A DNA stretch of 64,000 bases, from positions 806,001-870,000 of the forward strand of contig NW_022881647.1 of the NCBI RefSeq assembly GCF_003369915.1, given 5' to 3'. The DNA comes from Drosophila miranda (Eukaryota > Arthropoda > Insecta > Diptera > Drosophilidae). Position numbers and translations under genes: made by a program. Positions 41,683 through 53,618 of the stretch are shown here, piece after piece. The notes below the pieces were generated by a model. That model ran no database searches, was not told where the DNA came from, and worked only from the letters and a program-made list of their open reading frames with translations. How positions within the stretch are numbered: position 1 is the first letter of the stretch; the number at the start of each line of letters is the position of its first letter.

Positions 41683-44042
41683 TCATGGAATCCGGCTGCG
41701 TACACAGGTGGGACTGCAAAAGGGCAAGTCCTGCTTGACACAGAATCGGCCACCGATCAGCGACTTCGAGCATTGGACACTAGCGCAGACAAAGCACTGG
41801 CCATGCCAGTGGATGTCGCCCCAGGCCACACCCTGGTCCGCCGGACCGATGGGCAGCTGACACTGCAGACACAGCGGCATGTTCGACTTCTCATCGGGAA
41901 TGTACTGCTGACCGGCTAGCGGCTCGTCGCACTGGTAGCAGCAGAAGTGCTTTATGTGGTACGTGGCGCCCTCGGCGGCCGTGTACTCCTTGGTGAAGAT
42001 CAGCTCGTCGCAGGCCTTGCAGCGTGGATCTTCAGCTTGATGGCCAGGTCGCGACCACAGTACACCTGTCCCTGGTGGAAGAAGTAGACCAAGTCGGCCA
42101 GCAGCTCGCGGCAGGTGTGACACTTAAAGCAGCCGGGATGCCAGGCAATCTCCTTGCCGGCACGTTCCGCCTTGACGGCCACCTCTCCGCAGCCAATGGC
42201 TGACTGCAATCGCCGCAGTTGATGTGGGCACGGGCTCTAGGAAAGCATGAATAGTAGGATTAGATTGAATGGGGTGTGCCCTCTGAATAATCTCACCTCT
42301 CGCTGATGCTCGGTGCCCTGCAGTCGCAGCTGCTGGAACTGCTCCGGCATGCCCCCACAGTTGGGATACATGTTCATGTCTTCGATGCCTGGAATGGTGG
42401 TTTTCCCTGGCCGGGGGTAAGATCATCGCTGCCATAGCCTGGGTCGAGGCTTCGAATGGAAGCCGGAATCGCTGCTCTGCGTAGGGCTTAGCGTATGAAA
42501 TGTCTCGACTGGCATTGGCCATGTCAAATGGAGCATATTCCTGTCTACTCCGACTTGCTGCAGCTGCCCCGTGGTTGTGGGCGACAATCCACGCAGCTGA
42601 CTTAGACTCTCCACGGCAGCTGGCGAGCTGGCAATGATTACGGGCGGAGGAGGACGTCCGGCTCGCGCCTCTACAGCGCCTGTTTCAGGGCTCCGCTTGT
42701 ATTATCTGGGCAAAGACTGGATCGCGCTCATAGTCCGATGTTGGCCGGCAGACGCAGTCGTAGACAATGTTCGAGGCGCCGCCGAACTTGACGCGTCGCA
42801 TGGGCGTGTCCTGTCGCATTTGGGCACCGAATTTAGCCTGCACCGGATTCTTGAGCGGCAGCGGAGAGTTGAATGGAGTAGCTGCGAGGATTTGAGAGGC
42901 TTACCGTTGTCATGGTGGGGGACAGATGGTGTTGATCTCGGCCCTAAATTGTGGGTTGTTCACGTACTCCTTGCGAAACTCGGCGATGGGGCCCAGCTTG
43001 GATCCCTTGAGATGTTCAGTTCTTCTCCTAAAAGGAATTTCATTTGAAGAAGTTCATCAAAATCAAGTCCCAAGTGTATTCTTACCTGGAGCATGCCAGC
43101 ACTTTGTCATAGATGACGCCATGGGTCACGAGACTTGGCAGCGCTGGCTTGCTGATTTCCAGCAGCTTCTCCTTGGTTGTGCGTGGAGGGGCACCGTTTT
43201 CCTCAAACTGAGTTATAGAGTCGGTCAAGGGTTCCGAGAAGGCCACAAGCAGCTTGCGCATTCGCCTAGCTGGACAAGGCATCGGTCACCTTCGGATTGA
43301 CAGAAGCTCTGTCAGCGTGGCATCAGCTACGGGCGAAAGGCCCAGGTATTGCCAGACTTGTTGGCCGCTTCCGATTGGATTGGGGTGTCACATGCTCAAC
43401 ATAGCCATGGGTCAAGCGGTTGCCAACTCGCACAACAATTCCCTGGCCCACGCATTGCTCGCCGCAGATTCTGCAGATACTGCTGCAGCTGGCGCTTCTG
43501 TTTCGGACAGACCATCGCAAAGAGCTGCATCCAGATCGTGCGGAGGGACCTGGAACTCCAATTGCTGCTTCCGCCGGTGGCCGCATCGCTGCCAGCCACG
43601 GGTATCTGGGCAGGACCCAGTTTCTCCATGTAATCCGTCACCACATCGGGAGCCGCATTCGGGGAACCCACTCCAGTTGCACCGGCTGGCTGGGCAGGGC
43701 CTTGATTTTATATCTAAATGTATTTATTGTTACTCGCTTTGTTTGCGAGTAACGCTGGCTTCGCCCTTACCTGGCTAAGAATCTCGAACTGTGCCCACCC
43801 GGTGCGTCATCATCCGTGCACATGTGTTGATTCTTGCGACACTTGCAGTTGCGCAGACCTTTCGCCAGAAGTGAGATCTAGGCCCGGACATTTGTCTTTG
43901 CACTCGGTGCAGGGTGCTCCGGCCCCCGACTCATGCCTAGCTTCGAACGCTTCAAGAGTTCGCGACGGTTTTCCAACTTCGACAGCCATTCAGGTGCTGT
44001 TGGTGTTTCCACGCACGAGTTGGGGCTCTTAGAATCGGACAT
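41683..44042 (-). pseudogene. Tes: Testin-like PET/LIM gene, frameshifted
   Basis: Five exons can be traced: 43771-44042, 43086-43713, 42905-43027, 42297-42881 and 41683-42236. Exon 1 encodes a Cys-rich N-terminus (CTECKDKCPG..., CKCRKNQH) in mixed phases. Exon 2 holds the PET domain (NAAPDVVTDYMEKLG, then the PPHD and KRQLQQYLQ region). Exons 4-5 lead into LIM domains ([47 protein letters not shown], a last CSPTC). Testin proteins are actin-cytoskeleton adaptors. The LIM spacing and CKACDELIF wording favour testin over prickle. Indels lie near 42028 and 42205 and in exons 1, 2 and 4, and the gap between exons 3 and 4 is only 23 nt, too short to splice. Confidence 0.8.
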
Positions 44043-44174
44043 GTTTGGCAATCAGTGTAAAGGATTGACTGGCAGGTGACTCATATCCTGGAGTAGCTGG
44101 CACCCTTAAGATTTAGTTGAATTGGTTTTTGTTGTCTATAAATGTTGTCTATGTGACCGCGATTTCACTGAAAA

Positions 44175-45240
44175 ACGAGGGGAACGTTGTGAGTTGCTGC
44201 GGAGACCGCAACTCTACATTTATACCCGATACTTAGTCAGTATGGTTCTCCTCCGGCAGACGCCGCTAATATTAAACGACACGACAAAGAGTGCGTGCGA
44301 GAGAGACAGAAAATCAGTCTGAGCGTGACGTCGGGCGCTGCGTAGCCACTGCAAAATTGATTTCTTGCTTTTGGCTATAAAAACAATCCGATCTGATCCA
44401 GATTCAGCAATCTGATAGATATGGTCATTATCTACGATTCTGCGTTTTTAGTTTTCTCGAATCTGCAATATGTGGATGCAACAGATTTTCGTCCTTTGTG
44501 GGGGCGGAAGGGGTGAGCGAAATTCTGAGATATACGTTTATAGTGAGATCTAACAGATGTGCGGATACCAAATTTGGTTACTCTAGCCTTAATAGTCTCT
44601 GAGATTTGTGGATGCCCCAGATTTTCGTCCTTTGCGGGGCGGTTGGGGTGTGGCGAAATTTGATACGAAACGGTCAAGGTCCGATATCACAGGAGTGTGG
44701 ATACCAAATTTGGTTGCTCTGGCTCTTATAGTTCTGAGATCCTTGAACTCATATTTTGCAATTGGCAAAACCGACCATGAAACCTGTGTGTTAGAGAGAG
44801 ACAGAGCGAGAAAGAATGAAATTGTTTTCTTGATTCTGGCTATAATAATTATACGATCTGGTTGAGATTTTAAACTCTAGAACATATAGTTATCCTCTAC
44901 GATTCTGCGTTTTTGGTTTTATCGTATCTTTAAAAATGTGGATGCCACAGATTTTCGTTCTTTGTGGGGCGGAAGTGGCGGAGCGAAGTTTTGAAATATT
45001 TTTGTAGCAGTGACATAGCACAGAAGTCTGGATCCAAAACATCGTTGCTCTAGCTCTTATAGTCTTTATCACTAGGCGCTGAAGGGACGGACAGACGGAC
45101 AGACGACGGACGGACGACGACGGACGACGGACAGACGGACAGACAGACAGACAGACAGGCTCAATCGACTCGGCTATTGATGCTGATCAAGAATATATAT
45201 ACTTTATGGGTCGGAAACGATTCCTTCTGGACGTTACACA
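44175..45240 (-). mobile_element. DINE-1/ISY-type Helitron, copy B, 5' truncated
   Basis: Same 3' hairpin end as copy A (ACGAGGGG...GAGTTGC...GCAACTC) at 44175 and the same order of blocks. It stops after the TTCTGGACGTTACACA block at 45240, lacking the last ~60 bp with the TATACCCGATACTC end. A GAC/GGAC minisatellite (45085-45160) is expanded compared with the other copies. Confidence 0.88.
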
Positions 45241-45344
45241 ATTTCATCAATCTATTAAAGTTAATTTTCAAAGGTATATAGAAATTCAATAAAAGCAAGT
45301 GTTTAAAATAAGCCAGTCAAGCAGAAAATTGAGTCATTAATGGT

Positions 45345-45543
45345 TACAATTATGTGGGCACGGCTGAGAGATCTTTTAGCTAGTAATATGCGACGGAATA
45401 TCAAAAACGAGGAATTTGCATAATTGAACTTCAATTCGTCAGTATATTTACGGTATATGTTGACAATAGAGACGTATATATTTTGGTATATTTCTGAGGG
45501 TCGGACGGTATATTTTAGCGATAAATCCGTGGTCACACTGCCG
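45345..45543 (+). repeat. Promoter-type dispersed repeat, copy P6, upstream of the qkr54B-like gene
   Basis: Contains GCTAGTAATATGCGACGGAA, AACGAGGAATT, ATTCGTCAGTATATTTACGG, TTTTGGTATATTTCTGAGG, GGTCGGACGGTATATTTT and GTGGTCACACTGCC in order. The end is ~700 bp upstream of the qkr54B-like start codon and has motif 6 and motif 1 in the positions usual for a core promoter, so it is likely this gene's promoter (inference). Confidence 0.75.
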
Positions 45544-46235
45544 CCAATTCAATTGCAGTTTTTTCGCAACAAATTTTAAATTTAATTAATTAACTAGAAC
45601 GCTAATAAACAGTGGTAATAAACGTCATTGAATAAGTCTAACGTAAATGTGTGTACTGCAGCGAATTATAGTCAAAACTGCGCTGCCATTCTCTTGGCCA
45701 AAGCAGCTTAAATTGTTGATGCAAATTGCAGGAATACAAATACAGAAAAAAAAATAGGTGAAAAACTGCGTCCTACTGAAAAGTGAAAGTGCAGCAGGGA
45801 GATACTGCGGATTGGCAGTGCAATATCTAGACCAAACAAGGCGCTGAATACTGAAAAAGAAATAGCAACTTATTATGTACAGACTTATGTACAACAATTA
45901 TTATTACAACAATATTATTATGTACAACAATTTGATTTGGCGTTGAAATTCTCACGGTGGTTGTTTTTGCCCCCAGAGCTTGCCTCTTGGTGTGTAAGTG
46001 ATGAGAGTATACGTTACTGTGTGTGGTGTGCTTGTGGCTCTGTGTGTTGTGGTTGCAAGTCAATATGAATGCGTTCATAAAAAGTGATTCTGTGTGCTTT
46101 TTGCCCGAGGGTTGTTCGCCCGCCTCATCATGTGTCCCGCTAATTGATTGTTTCAGATAGCCAAGCTTCCCTGCATTGTTTTCACCCTCGCTGGTTCGCA
46201 GCCAAATTTCACCAAAGCTTCGGAACTTCGGGAAC

Positions 46236-48125
46236 ATGGACCGAGGAAAAGACGACGGTAATGGCGACTTCTCCCCGTTTACAATAGATAACGAAAAGCG
46301 AGTACAGTGGCAAGCCGCGCAAAGTACTGGAGCGGTGGCCCGGTGCCCACAACGGTGACAGTTCCGCCCACGACCATCATGGAGGCGATGGCAATAGAAA
46401 GTGTTCAGATAAAACGAGAAGGCCAATGAGTACATACGCGACTGCATGGCGAAAGAATCGCATGACCGAAAGTTTCCCATTGGCGAGAAGCTTTGATGGC
46501 GGTAAGTGCTCTTGAACTCCACCTCCCACTACCAGATTGATTGTCCAACTAACATGTGCATTGCGTCCGTCCCTCACAGAGATTGAAAAAGTCCAGACAA
46601 CCGGGCGCATACCGTCGCGGAGCAGAAGTACGCGGACATCTACCGGAGAAGCCCTTCGCATATCACAGCGCGTCCTAGTGCCAATCAGAGAGCATCCAAA
46701 GTTCAATTTTGTTGGCAAACTCTGGGACCCAAGGGCAAACTCGCTGCGCCGCCTGCAGGAGGAGACGCTCTGCAAGATGACATGCTGGGCCGTAATTCTA
46801 TCGGGATCGCGTCAAGGAGGAGGAACTGCGCAACTCTAAGGATCCCAAATATGCGCACCTCAACAGTGACCTGCACGTGGAGATATCAACGATAGCCCCG
46901 CCAGCAGAGGCATATGCACGGATCGCCTATGCCATGGCCGAGCTGAGAAGTATCTGATACCCGACAGCAACGACATCATACGCCAGGAGCAGCTGCGCGA
47001 GCTAATGACAGCACCAGCCTCAATGACAATGACAACGCAAGAGCGGCTACAAAAAGGCCCCCACATGCCCAGTGGCAACAATCTGATGAGCGGAGGTTCC
47101 GGAGGTCCACTAACACCCCTGGCGGTCCCAAAAACACACCGCACCATAATTACAGGTATTATTATATCATAAAAATAGATGTTCACTTTTAATCGTTTTG
47201 CACCTATTTTAGGGGCTCACAGCAGTCGTCGTTCAGCAAAAATGTGCTCGCCCCCAAGCAAAAGGTGATGTCCATACTGGAAAAGGCCAGAACGGCCATG
47301 GATGAGACATATGGGTGGGTCACAGTGCCTTTCTACCACAGATTTAGCGGATCGGTATTTAACCTGTGCATTTCTTACAGAAGAGGCTATGGCGATGGCA
47401 TTGGCTATGATCCACATCAGTCGTACGACAGCTACTCATATGGCTCACACGGCCACGGGCCGCCCACTAGTATACTGGGCGGTGGTGGCAGACATCAATA
47501 GCGGGTGCGGGCGTGGTGGTGGTCACTACGATAAACAAGATTATGAGCCGAGTACGGTCGGCGGGACTACTATCAGCATTCACCAAGCTATACAGGTGAG
47601 CTGCCCTAAAAATTTCCACTGCGGAGAAAACGCTTTAATGGGGCTTCCATTTATAGCAGGCGGGGTGGCGGTGGCGGGGGAGGAGGCCGGAGGCCATGGC
47701 TCTGGGGCGGTGGCTCACAATCGAATGCAATTGGCAAGCACGGCCCAGTTCCAACCACAATCGCAGCCATGCTAACAGGTGAAACTTACTGGGCTATAGC
47801 AGTGCCGGCGGAGGTCGAGTGAGCGCGCAACAAAGTGCCACCAATCCAGCATCAGCAAACCACAATTTGAACGATGAAAGCCCAACCCAAGCAGCCATAA
47901 CCACAGCAAGAACTTTACGCCAAGCCACGGAACTGAAGGCCAAAATGCGGAGAACAGCACTCCCAACTACTTTTACCACGCAGTGGTACTCCAAGGTGAG
48001 CAAAAACTCTATGAGTAGACATGATGTCGACTAGAGATCTATGCTTTCAGCCAAATCAGCAGCAACTTCATCAGTTCCAACCAAAATTCCCACCGCAGCT
48101 ATCAACCCACAACATACATGAATAA
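46236..48125 (+). pseudogene. qkr54B: qkr54B-like STAR/KH RNA-binding gene, frameshifted
   Basis: STAR proteins bind RNA through a Qua1-KH-Qua2 unit and act in splicing. Exons 46236-46501, 46580-47155, 47213-47314 and 47381 onward have canonical GT-AG ends. Seen in order: a Qua1-like NRMTESFPLARSFDG, RISQRVLVPIREHPKFNFVG opening the KH domain, SLRRLQEETLCKMT, the Qua2-side AYARIAYAMAEL, then a Gly/Tyr/Arg-rich tail (YDPHQSYDSYSYGSHGHG) and a Gln-rich end stopping at 48123. The conserved KH GPKG loop region (near 46725) has one-base errors; other shifts are near 46290, 46420, 46475, 46630, 46780 and 47500. The KH wording and 54B neighbourhood (robl) point to qkr54B rather than the 58E relatives, but that is from memory. 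Confidence 0.78.
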
Positions 48126-50340
48126 CCACAACCAAATAAAAACACCAACTGTTTGCAACAAAATCATGAACATCAACAACAATCATCATCAACAATCAAC
48201 AACAACAACAATAATAATACAGCAACAACTTTCACCAGAGCAATAGCAACAACGATGTTTCGTTCTCAATATCCGCCTATATTCGTACACTCAACCAAAT
48301 AGATTCCATGCCTGCCAAAAGATGCCAATACCACCACAACCCATGCAATCGCAATGCCTATACGAGAGCAATGCAAACCGTTGCAACAGCAGCAAAACTC
48401 ACACATTACACAGCAAAAATAACAACAGAAACACCGCTACAAGCGCTAACAGTGCCAGATAATGCTATTAGTAAAGGTATTGAAAAGAAATTTTAAAGAA
48501 CAGAACAACATCAACCAAGCAACCATTCAAAAGAGAACGAACTCCTTCATCCTTGCACACAATAAACCGAGTCAATGCAAATAGATGCGTCAATGTGATG
48601 CGATTTTTAGCTTCTTAGATTATTTGTAATGTTTAATTCGTAATGATATATCCTGTTAGAATATGCCTAAAGCTATGATCATTGGTAAATCCAATAATCT
48701 ATTTGCATTGATCGACAACAAGAACATCTCTCTAAATACAATAATATTCTCTTACAGACCTGCTTATCCTTTCTTCGCTACATATTGTACATTTCCGTTC
48801 TTGCCAGTGCAGTTTTCTGATTTCAACAATACAACAACTATATCAACAACAACATCAACATCAACAACTACATCACAAATACTTTGTACACTTAAATGCA
48901 TAAGAGATATAGGGATGACGAGGAGAAATATTACAAATGGAAACAACATAAAACTATACATCTAATATACATACAAATATAATATACATATAGATAATAT
49001 ATATAAAAATATATAAATATATATTTGTCCGATTTTTATCTATATTAACAAGACATCTTCAGATAATGGAAAGATTACTTAGAGCACAATCGATACGGGC
49101 AAGTTGAATCAATAATTAGGTTCGCGGCCCAGCTCAAAGCTGGGATATTATAACAGACAAAGCAAATTCAACTGACGAAGCAAGACAAAGCTATGTATAG
49201 GGATAGACCTGGGCTGAAGGGTCCGTCGGGTGGGTCGGGTCGGTCGAGACAAAATCTATGAGATTAAAAATAACTAAATAAAATTATATAATACATATAT
49301 ACAAATACATGAAATATTGAAATAATTACAGAGGCGCACATTTGAAATCATAATTTATTTATATATGCATATATATTTGACAAAAACTAACGATAAAGAT
49401 AAAGAACGGATAAAGGTCAAGATTAAAGATAAAGAATATATATATAAACATACAAATTATAAATATTTACATAATAATTGAGATACCGCCTAACTCTTAC
49501 GGTGAGGAAACACAAAGCAAACAACAACAAGAAACAAACGATAAAAATACCTAAACGAATTTATGTAATACACGACATTTCAACATAAATTAAATATATC
49601 GAATACTAAAAACGAATCACAAATAACTAACGGAACACATGAATACAACGTAAAATATGCGAATAGTAAGTTAATCAGAGATTGTGATACCAGGTCCATA
49701 TAACGGACAATGCTGCAAATGATACTTTATTAAAACCCAAGATACGACAAACAATAACAAGAGTAAAAAGAATACTTAAAGCCAAACGTAAATCATAATG
49801 TAACGAAACCATAATGAATACTCGATTAATTTATACACATATGCGAAATTAAAGTTAAACCGACAGCTAACTAATACGATATTATAACAATATTAAACTA
49901 TGTATGTACTTAACCCGCGACACGGACAGGGCAAGCGGCGAGGAACCTATCCATTATGATAATTCTAACTTGAAGACAATGAAACGGTTAGCCCTGCCGC
50001 CGTCCCTTCAATTCAGATACCTGCGTACTGAATTTTCAATGTATGGAACTGTACCCTTACCATTCATAAAAATTATGAATACTCCGTTTCTATGTCTCAA
50101 TAGATGTCGCAGTAAAGAATCCTTATCCAATCTGCAAATTTTCCAGGAAATCTTATGCTTACCTTTGATTCAAATTCATCTCCATCTGTAAAAAAGACTT
50201 TCTTTATCTTTTTCTATCATAATTTATATAAATATAGTGGTTTATTTGTTGTTTTTCGCCTCATTTTATATTGCTTCACAATAATTACTAGAGTAAACAG
50301 CTTAGGATTATGCGGATCCCAGGGTGACACACCCGCAGCT
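48126..50340 (+). other. Probable long 3' UTR of the qkr54B-like gene and AT-rich intergenic DNA
   Basis: CAA/ACAAC repeats (48160-48250, 48820-48870), TATA-rich runs (48960-49030), no coding frame. It is convergent with the minus-strand gene ending at 50403. Confidence 0.4.
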
Positions 50341-50372
50341 CGGGAGTGATCATCCCCTAGGTTCCCTCTCGT

Positions 50373-50378
50373 TTTATT
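50373..50378 (-). promoter_or_regulatory. Polyadenylation signal of the minus-strand gene 50403-50992
   Basis: AATAAA on the minus strand, 25-30 bases after the stop codon, with GA-rich sequence following. Confidence 0.55.
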
Positions 50379-50402
50379 TGCAGTGAGATCGCAGCAAAGT
50401 GA

Positions 50403-50992
50403 CTAGAATGAGGTGCGGAGAGCCCGGTTCTCTCGGTTAGGCGTGCAGAAGGCCATCGCTCTGGCCGACTAGCTTTCGAGGAGCGTCTGGTACAGCGGCG
50501 ACTCGTGGGGATGCCCTCGCTCTGCAGGAAGAGGAGAGTCTCTTCGGGCGCACATGGCGAAACCAAGGCTTCGGCCGGCTGCGCTGGCCAGGATGGTGGT
50601 GCGAATTGGGCAGCCACCTCAGCGTCCAGGTTGTCATCGTCTAAGCTCTCTGCTCCTGGTCATCCTCCTCCTCGTCAGCCACCGCCGCTTGGTAGCCATC
50701 GCGCTCGTCCAGTCCTGCTCGAAGGCATCCAGCTCCGACTGCAGCTCCATGATCTTCTGCAGGCCTCGAGCAAATTCTGTTGGGGGAATCTTCCTCGATC
50801 CCTCTGCTGGCTGCTCGGCAAGTGGGGTCAATGGTCGGTGGCGCTTCTCCGGTCCTCCTTGCTCTTCTGCCTCTTCCTGATGTTGTGGATGCTGCTGCTG
50901 TTGCTGTTGTAGGCGCTCCCTCGGCTGCTGCTCGTGCTCTCTTCTGCTGTGCTGATCCGCACGCTGCGCTTCATGATCAGCTTGCCCGACAT
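50403..50992 (-). pseudogene. Unrecognised host gene, probably frameshifted
   Basis: ATG at 50992 opens MSGKLIMKRSVRIS, then Ser-rich sequence to a stop. A second phase carries a Gln-rich run followed by KIPPTEFARGLQKIMELQSELDAFEQDW, a clear amphipathic helix. A third phase reads an Asp/Glu-rich piece and a C-terminal PHESPLYQTLLESWS segment ending at TAG 50403-50405. Joining them needs two or three one-base shifts, near 50930, 50680 and 50505. The Leu-heptad pattern suggests a coiled coil. A polyadenylation signal in the right place supports a real former gene. No function assigned. Confidence 0.5.
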
Positions 50993-51782
50993 GGCTGGCG
51001 AAGGGTTAGATAGATACTCTGGCTTCGATCTGGGATGGGTTGGGAAGGGATTCGACTGTCCGCGGCACAACCTTCGTTTAGCTGGCGATCGCAACGACTG
51101 ACAACTGCTCCGATCCGAATGCACCCCGACAACCAACTGGCAACTGGCGACTGGCAAGGGGCAACTCCAACCCCAAGTGCCACAGGAACCAGAGATAGCA
51201 TAGCGGAGTGGCAGGGCGGCGCGGTGGCATTAGGGGATGTGACGACGACCCAAAGAAATTAAAAGCAAAGTCCAACAACAACAGCAGGAAAAAATTGTTG
51301 CAGCTGTTTGAATTGCTGCTGCCGCTGCCGCTGCGGCAGCTGAAGCGGGAAGGCAACAGGATACAGGCCAGGAGCAGCGGCTGGAGCAGGAGCAGCAGCA
51401 GCGGCAGGATATTGCAACAACCCCTGGCAAGCTACTCTATGGCTGCAGCCGCCACAGCAGACGCAGCAGCGCAGTGGCAACAGCCTGGCTCTCGCTTCCT
51501 CTACTTCTACCACCATTCCATTTGCAGCTGGCACGCTTCACATTCAGCTCTTCGATTTTCGTTGCCCCCGAGGACTGCGCCGAATGTCGACGATTCGTGA
51601 GTTTGACCTGCCATTGCAATGATAAGTGCACACCTATACCTATGTGTGTGCACTGAGAGAAATAAGGGGTAGCAGCACCTAGGTTTTTCAGTTGCCATGG
51701 CAATTAAATATCAATCAAATCTTGTTTACTTTTGCCAACCAACGAAACTCTTGCTTTATTGTTGCTATATGAGCCACATATA
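50993..51782. other. Upstream region of the minus-strand gene
   Basis: GC-rich with CAG/GCA repeats (51300-51480), consistent with a 5' UTR, then AT-rich up to the errantivirus. No gene seen. Confidence 0.4.
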
Positions 51783-52291
51783 AGTTAATTTTATCCTTAT
51801 TCGAAGGACAAAATAAAAGATTATTTTGATTCTGTTCACTTTAGCGAAGTGCTTTTATTGAATATCAGAATGTGACTGCTTAAATCTAGAATTATAATTC
51901 TTAAAGAAACCTATCGATGAACGCGGCAGAGGAACTTCGGCAGAGGCCGAATTGTTGGGGTCTTCAGATGTTGGTCGATGTTGGGGGTGAAGAACAGCGG
52001 AGTCATCAAAAATGCATTGTCGACATTATCGCAGTCGCGACGTCGAAGACGGGGTGGGGGCGATGGTTTCTCGTGAAGTGCTGACTTGAAGTGGAGCGCA
52101 TAAGCACTTCCAGAAATACAATGTTTCGGTTCTTGTTTTAGGCAGGAAATGGTTTTTACTTTTTGTGTAAATTGTGACAGAATTCTTGCGCATTGTTATT
52201 ACAATTGGGTAATAAACTATTGGGCAAGAATTTTTATACTTTTTTCTATTTTAATTGGATATAAGAGTATTGAACTCTTAGGGTGTTAACT
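51783..52291 (-). repeat. 3' LTR of the errantivirus, with a 71-bp deletion
   Basis: Nearly identical to the other LTR. By eye I find about two substitutions near 52245-52260 and one gap: the GCGGCGGCGTCGGTGGCG-containing segment present at 62290-62360 is absent here. Confidence 0.9.
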
Positions 52292-52327
52292 CTTCCCCTC
52301 TTATTTCATTTGTCCTCAAATGAATTT

Positions 52328-53618
52328 TTAGAAATATGGTATGTTATTAAATTCAAGATTTTGTTTTGGGTTTGTTGGTATCTTTGTATCGGTTTTGATT
52401 TTGATGTCTGGTATTTCTGGAGGAATGTTGAGTATCACTTTTTGTGGTTTTCGACACACATGTGATATTATGATCAGTATTATTGCAATTGTAAATAGCG
52501 TAATAAGAGTCATACTTTTTATTGAGGAGTGAGTTTGAAGGAAGTTTAAGTGTTCGTATTGTTGATGTGAACTTCATCGAGTGGCTTTGAAAAGAAAGTA
52601 TTTTATGCGTTTTCCTTGCAATGGGCCTACTTGTACCATTGGGATTTTGTGGTTTGGTTATATTTTTGTGTAATGTTTGTAAATTTCTTTTCGTTAATGT
52701 TTATTGTATCATTCCAGTACTTTAGTAAGTACGTGCCCCTTAGTTTTTCATAGCCGTTTTGCCATATTATTGTTCCGTTGAAGTTATTTAGGAGGAGTGA
52801 GTCGGAATCTATTCTTCTATAGGTTCGATGTGTTCTGCATTGCTGTAGTTACACGAGAATCTTCCCTATCAATAATCTACTAATACAGTTATCGTGGTTA
52901 AGTGATACATTATTGTTTTGCAAATTTTACGTTATTGTAGTCTTTACATGTTTATTAATCCGTAAGTGTTCAATCATTAATAAATATTTTTGGAAAGGTA
53001 AAATTAACAATGAAGTTTTTTCGGACGACCGGTCGAATAATGATATCTTTATAGGTTTCTTTTCTAACTTAGGGATCTTAATAATATAGAGTAATGTGTT
53101 TTTTTATATAAAATTGAGACGTCTGCAAACTCAAGCATTTCTTCTATTGAATTGAGTGGGTTAGTATTTCCTTAAAGTTTTCTTTAATTGTCTCTATTTC
53201 GTTTTCGTTAAGAAGAATGTGTTGACTATATTTATTTTTGCCATTGAATTGCATATTTTACATTGATTAGTTCTTCTTTATAAGTCGGGTTTGAATTTGT
53301 AGACTAATGGCTATTTCGTTGCTGAATGAATTGTCTTTTTTTATTGTATTCAAGAGTCTATTGTTTATTTCTGTGAGTTTGTTTTATTCGTTCTCAAATT
53401 GTGTATTTATTACTATTTGCTTATTATAATTTGAAATTATATCATTAAGATTATTTTGGATCATATTTAGGTCATCATGATCGGGACTTCCGGCTATATA
53501 TTTCCATGCCGTGCCGATCATATCTATAGATCTACTGTGTCGAGTGGGTGTAAGTGTATTTAATATAAGGTAAGTTTGGTTTATTTCATGGTCCAAGGTA
53601 TTATAAAAATCATTATTT
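52328..53618 (-). pseudogene. Errantivirus env, C-terminal part
   Basis: 53638-53384 carries a cleavage-type TRHSRSIDMIGTAWKYIAG segment, the conserved start of the errantivirus fusion subunit. 52513-52328 carries a membrane anchor (LITLFTIAIILIIISHV) followed by a cytoplasmic tail. The part between is scrambled by frameshifts. The N-terminal half lies beyond the DINE-1 insertion at 54729-55015. Confidence 0.75.
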
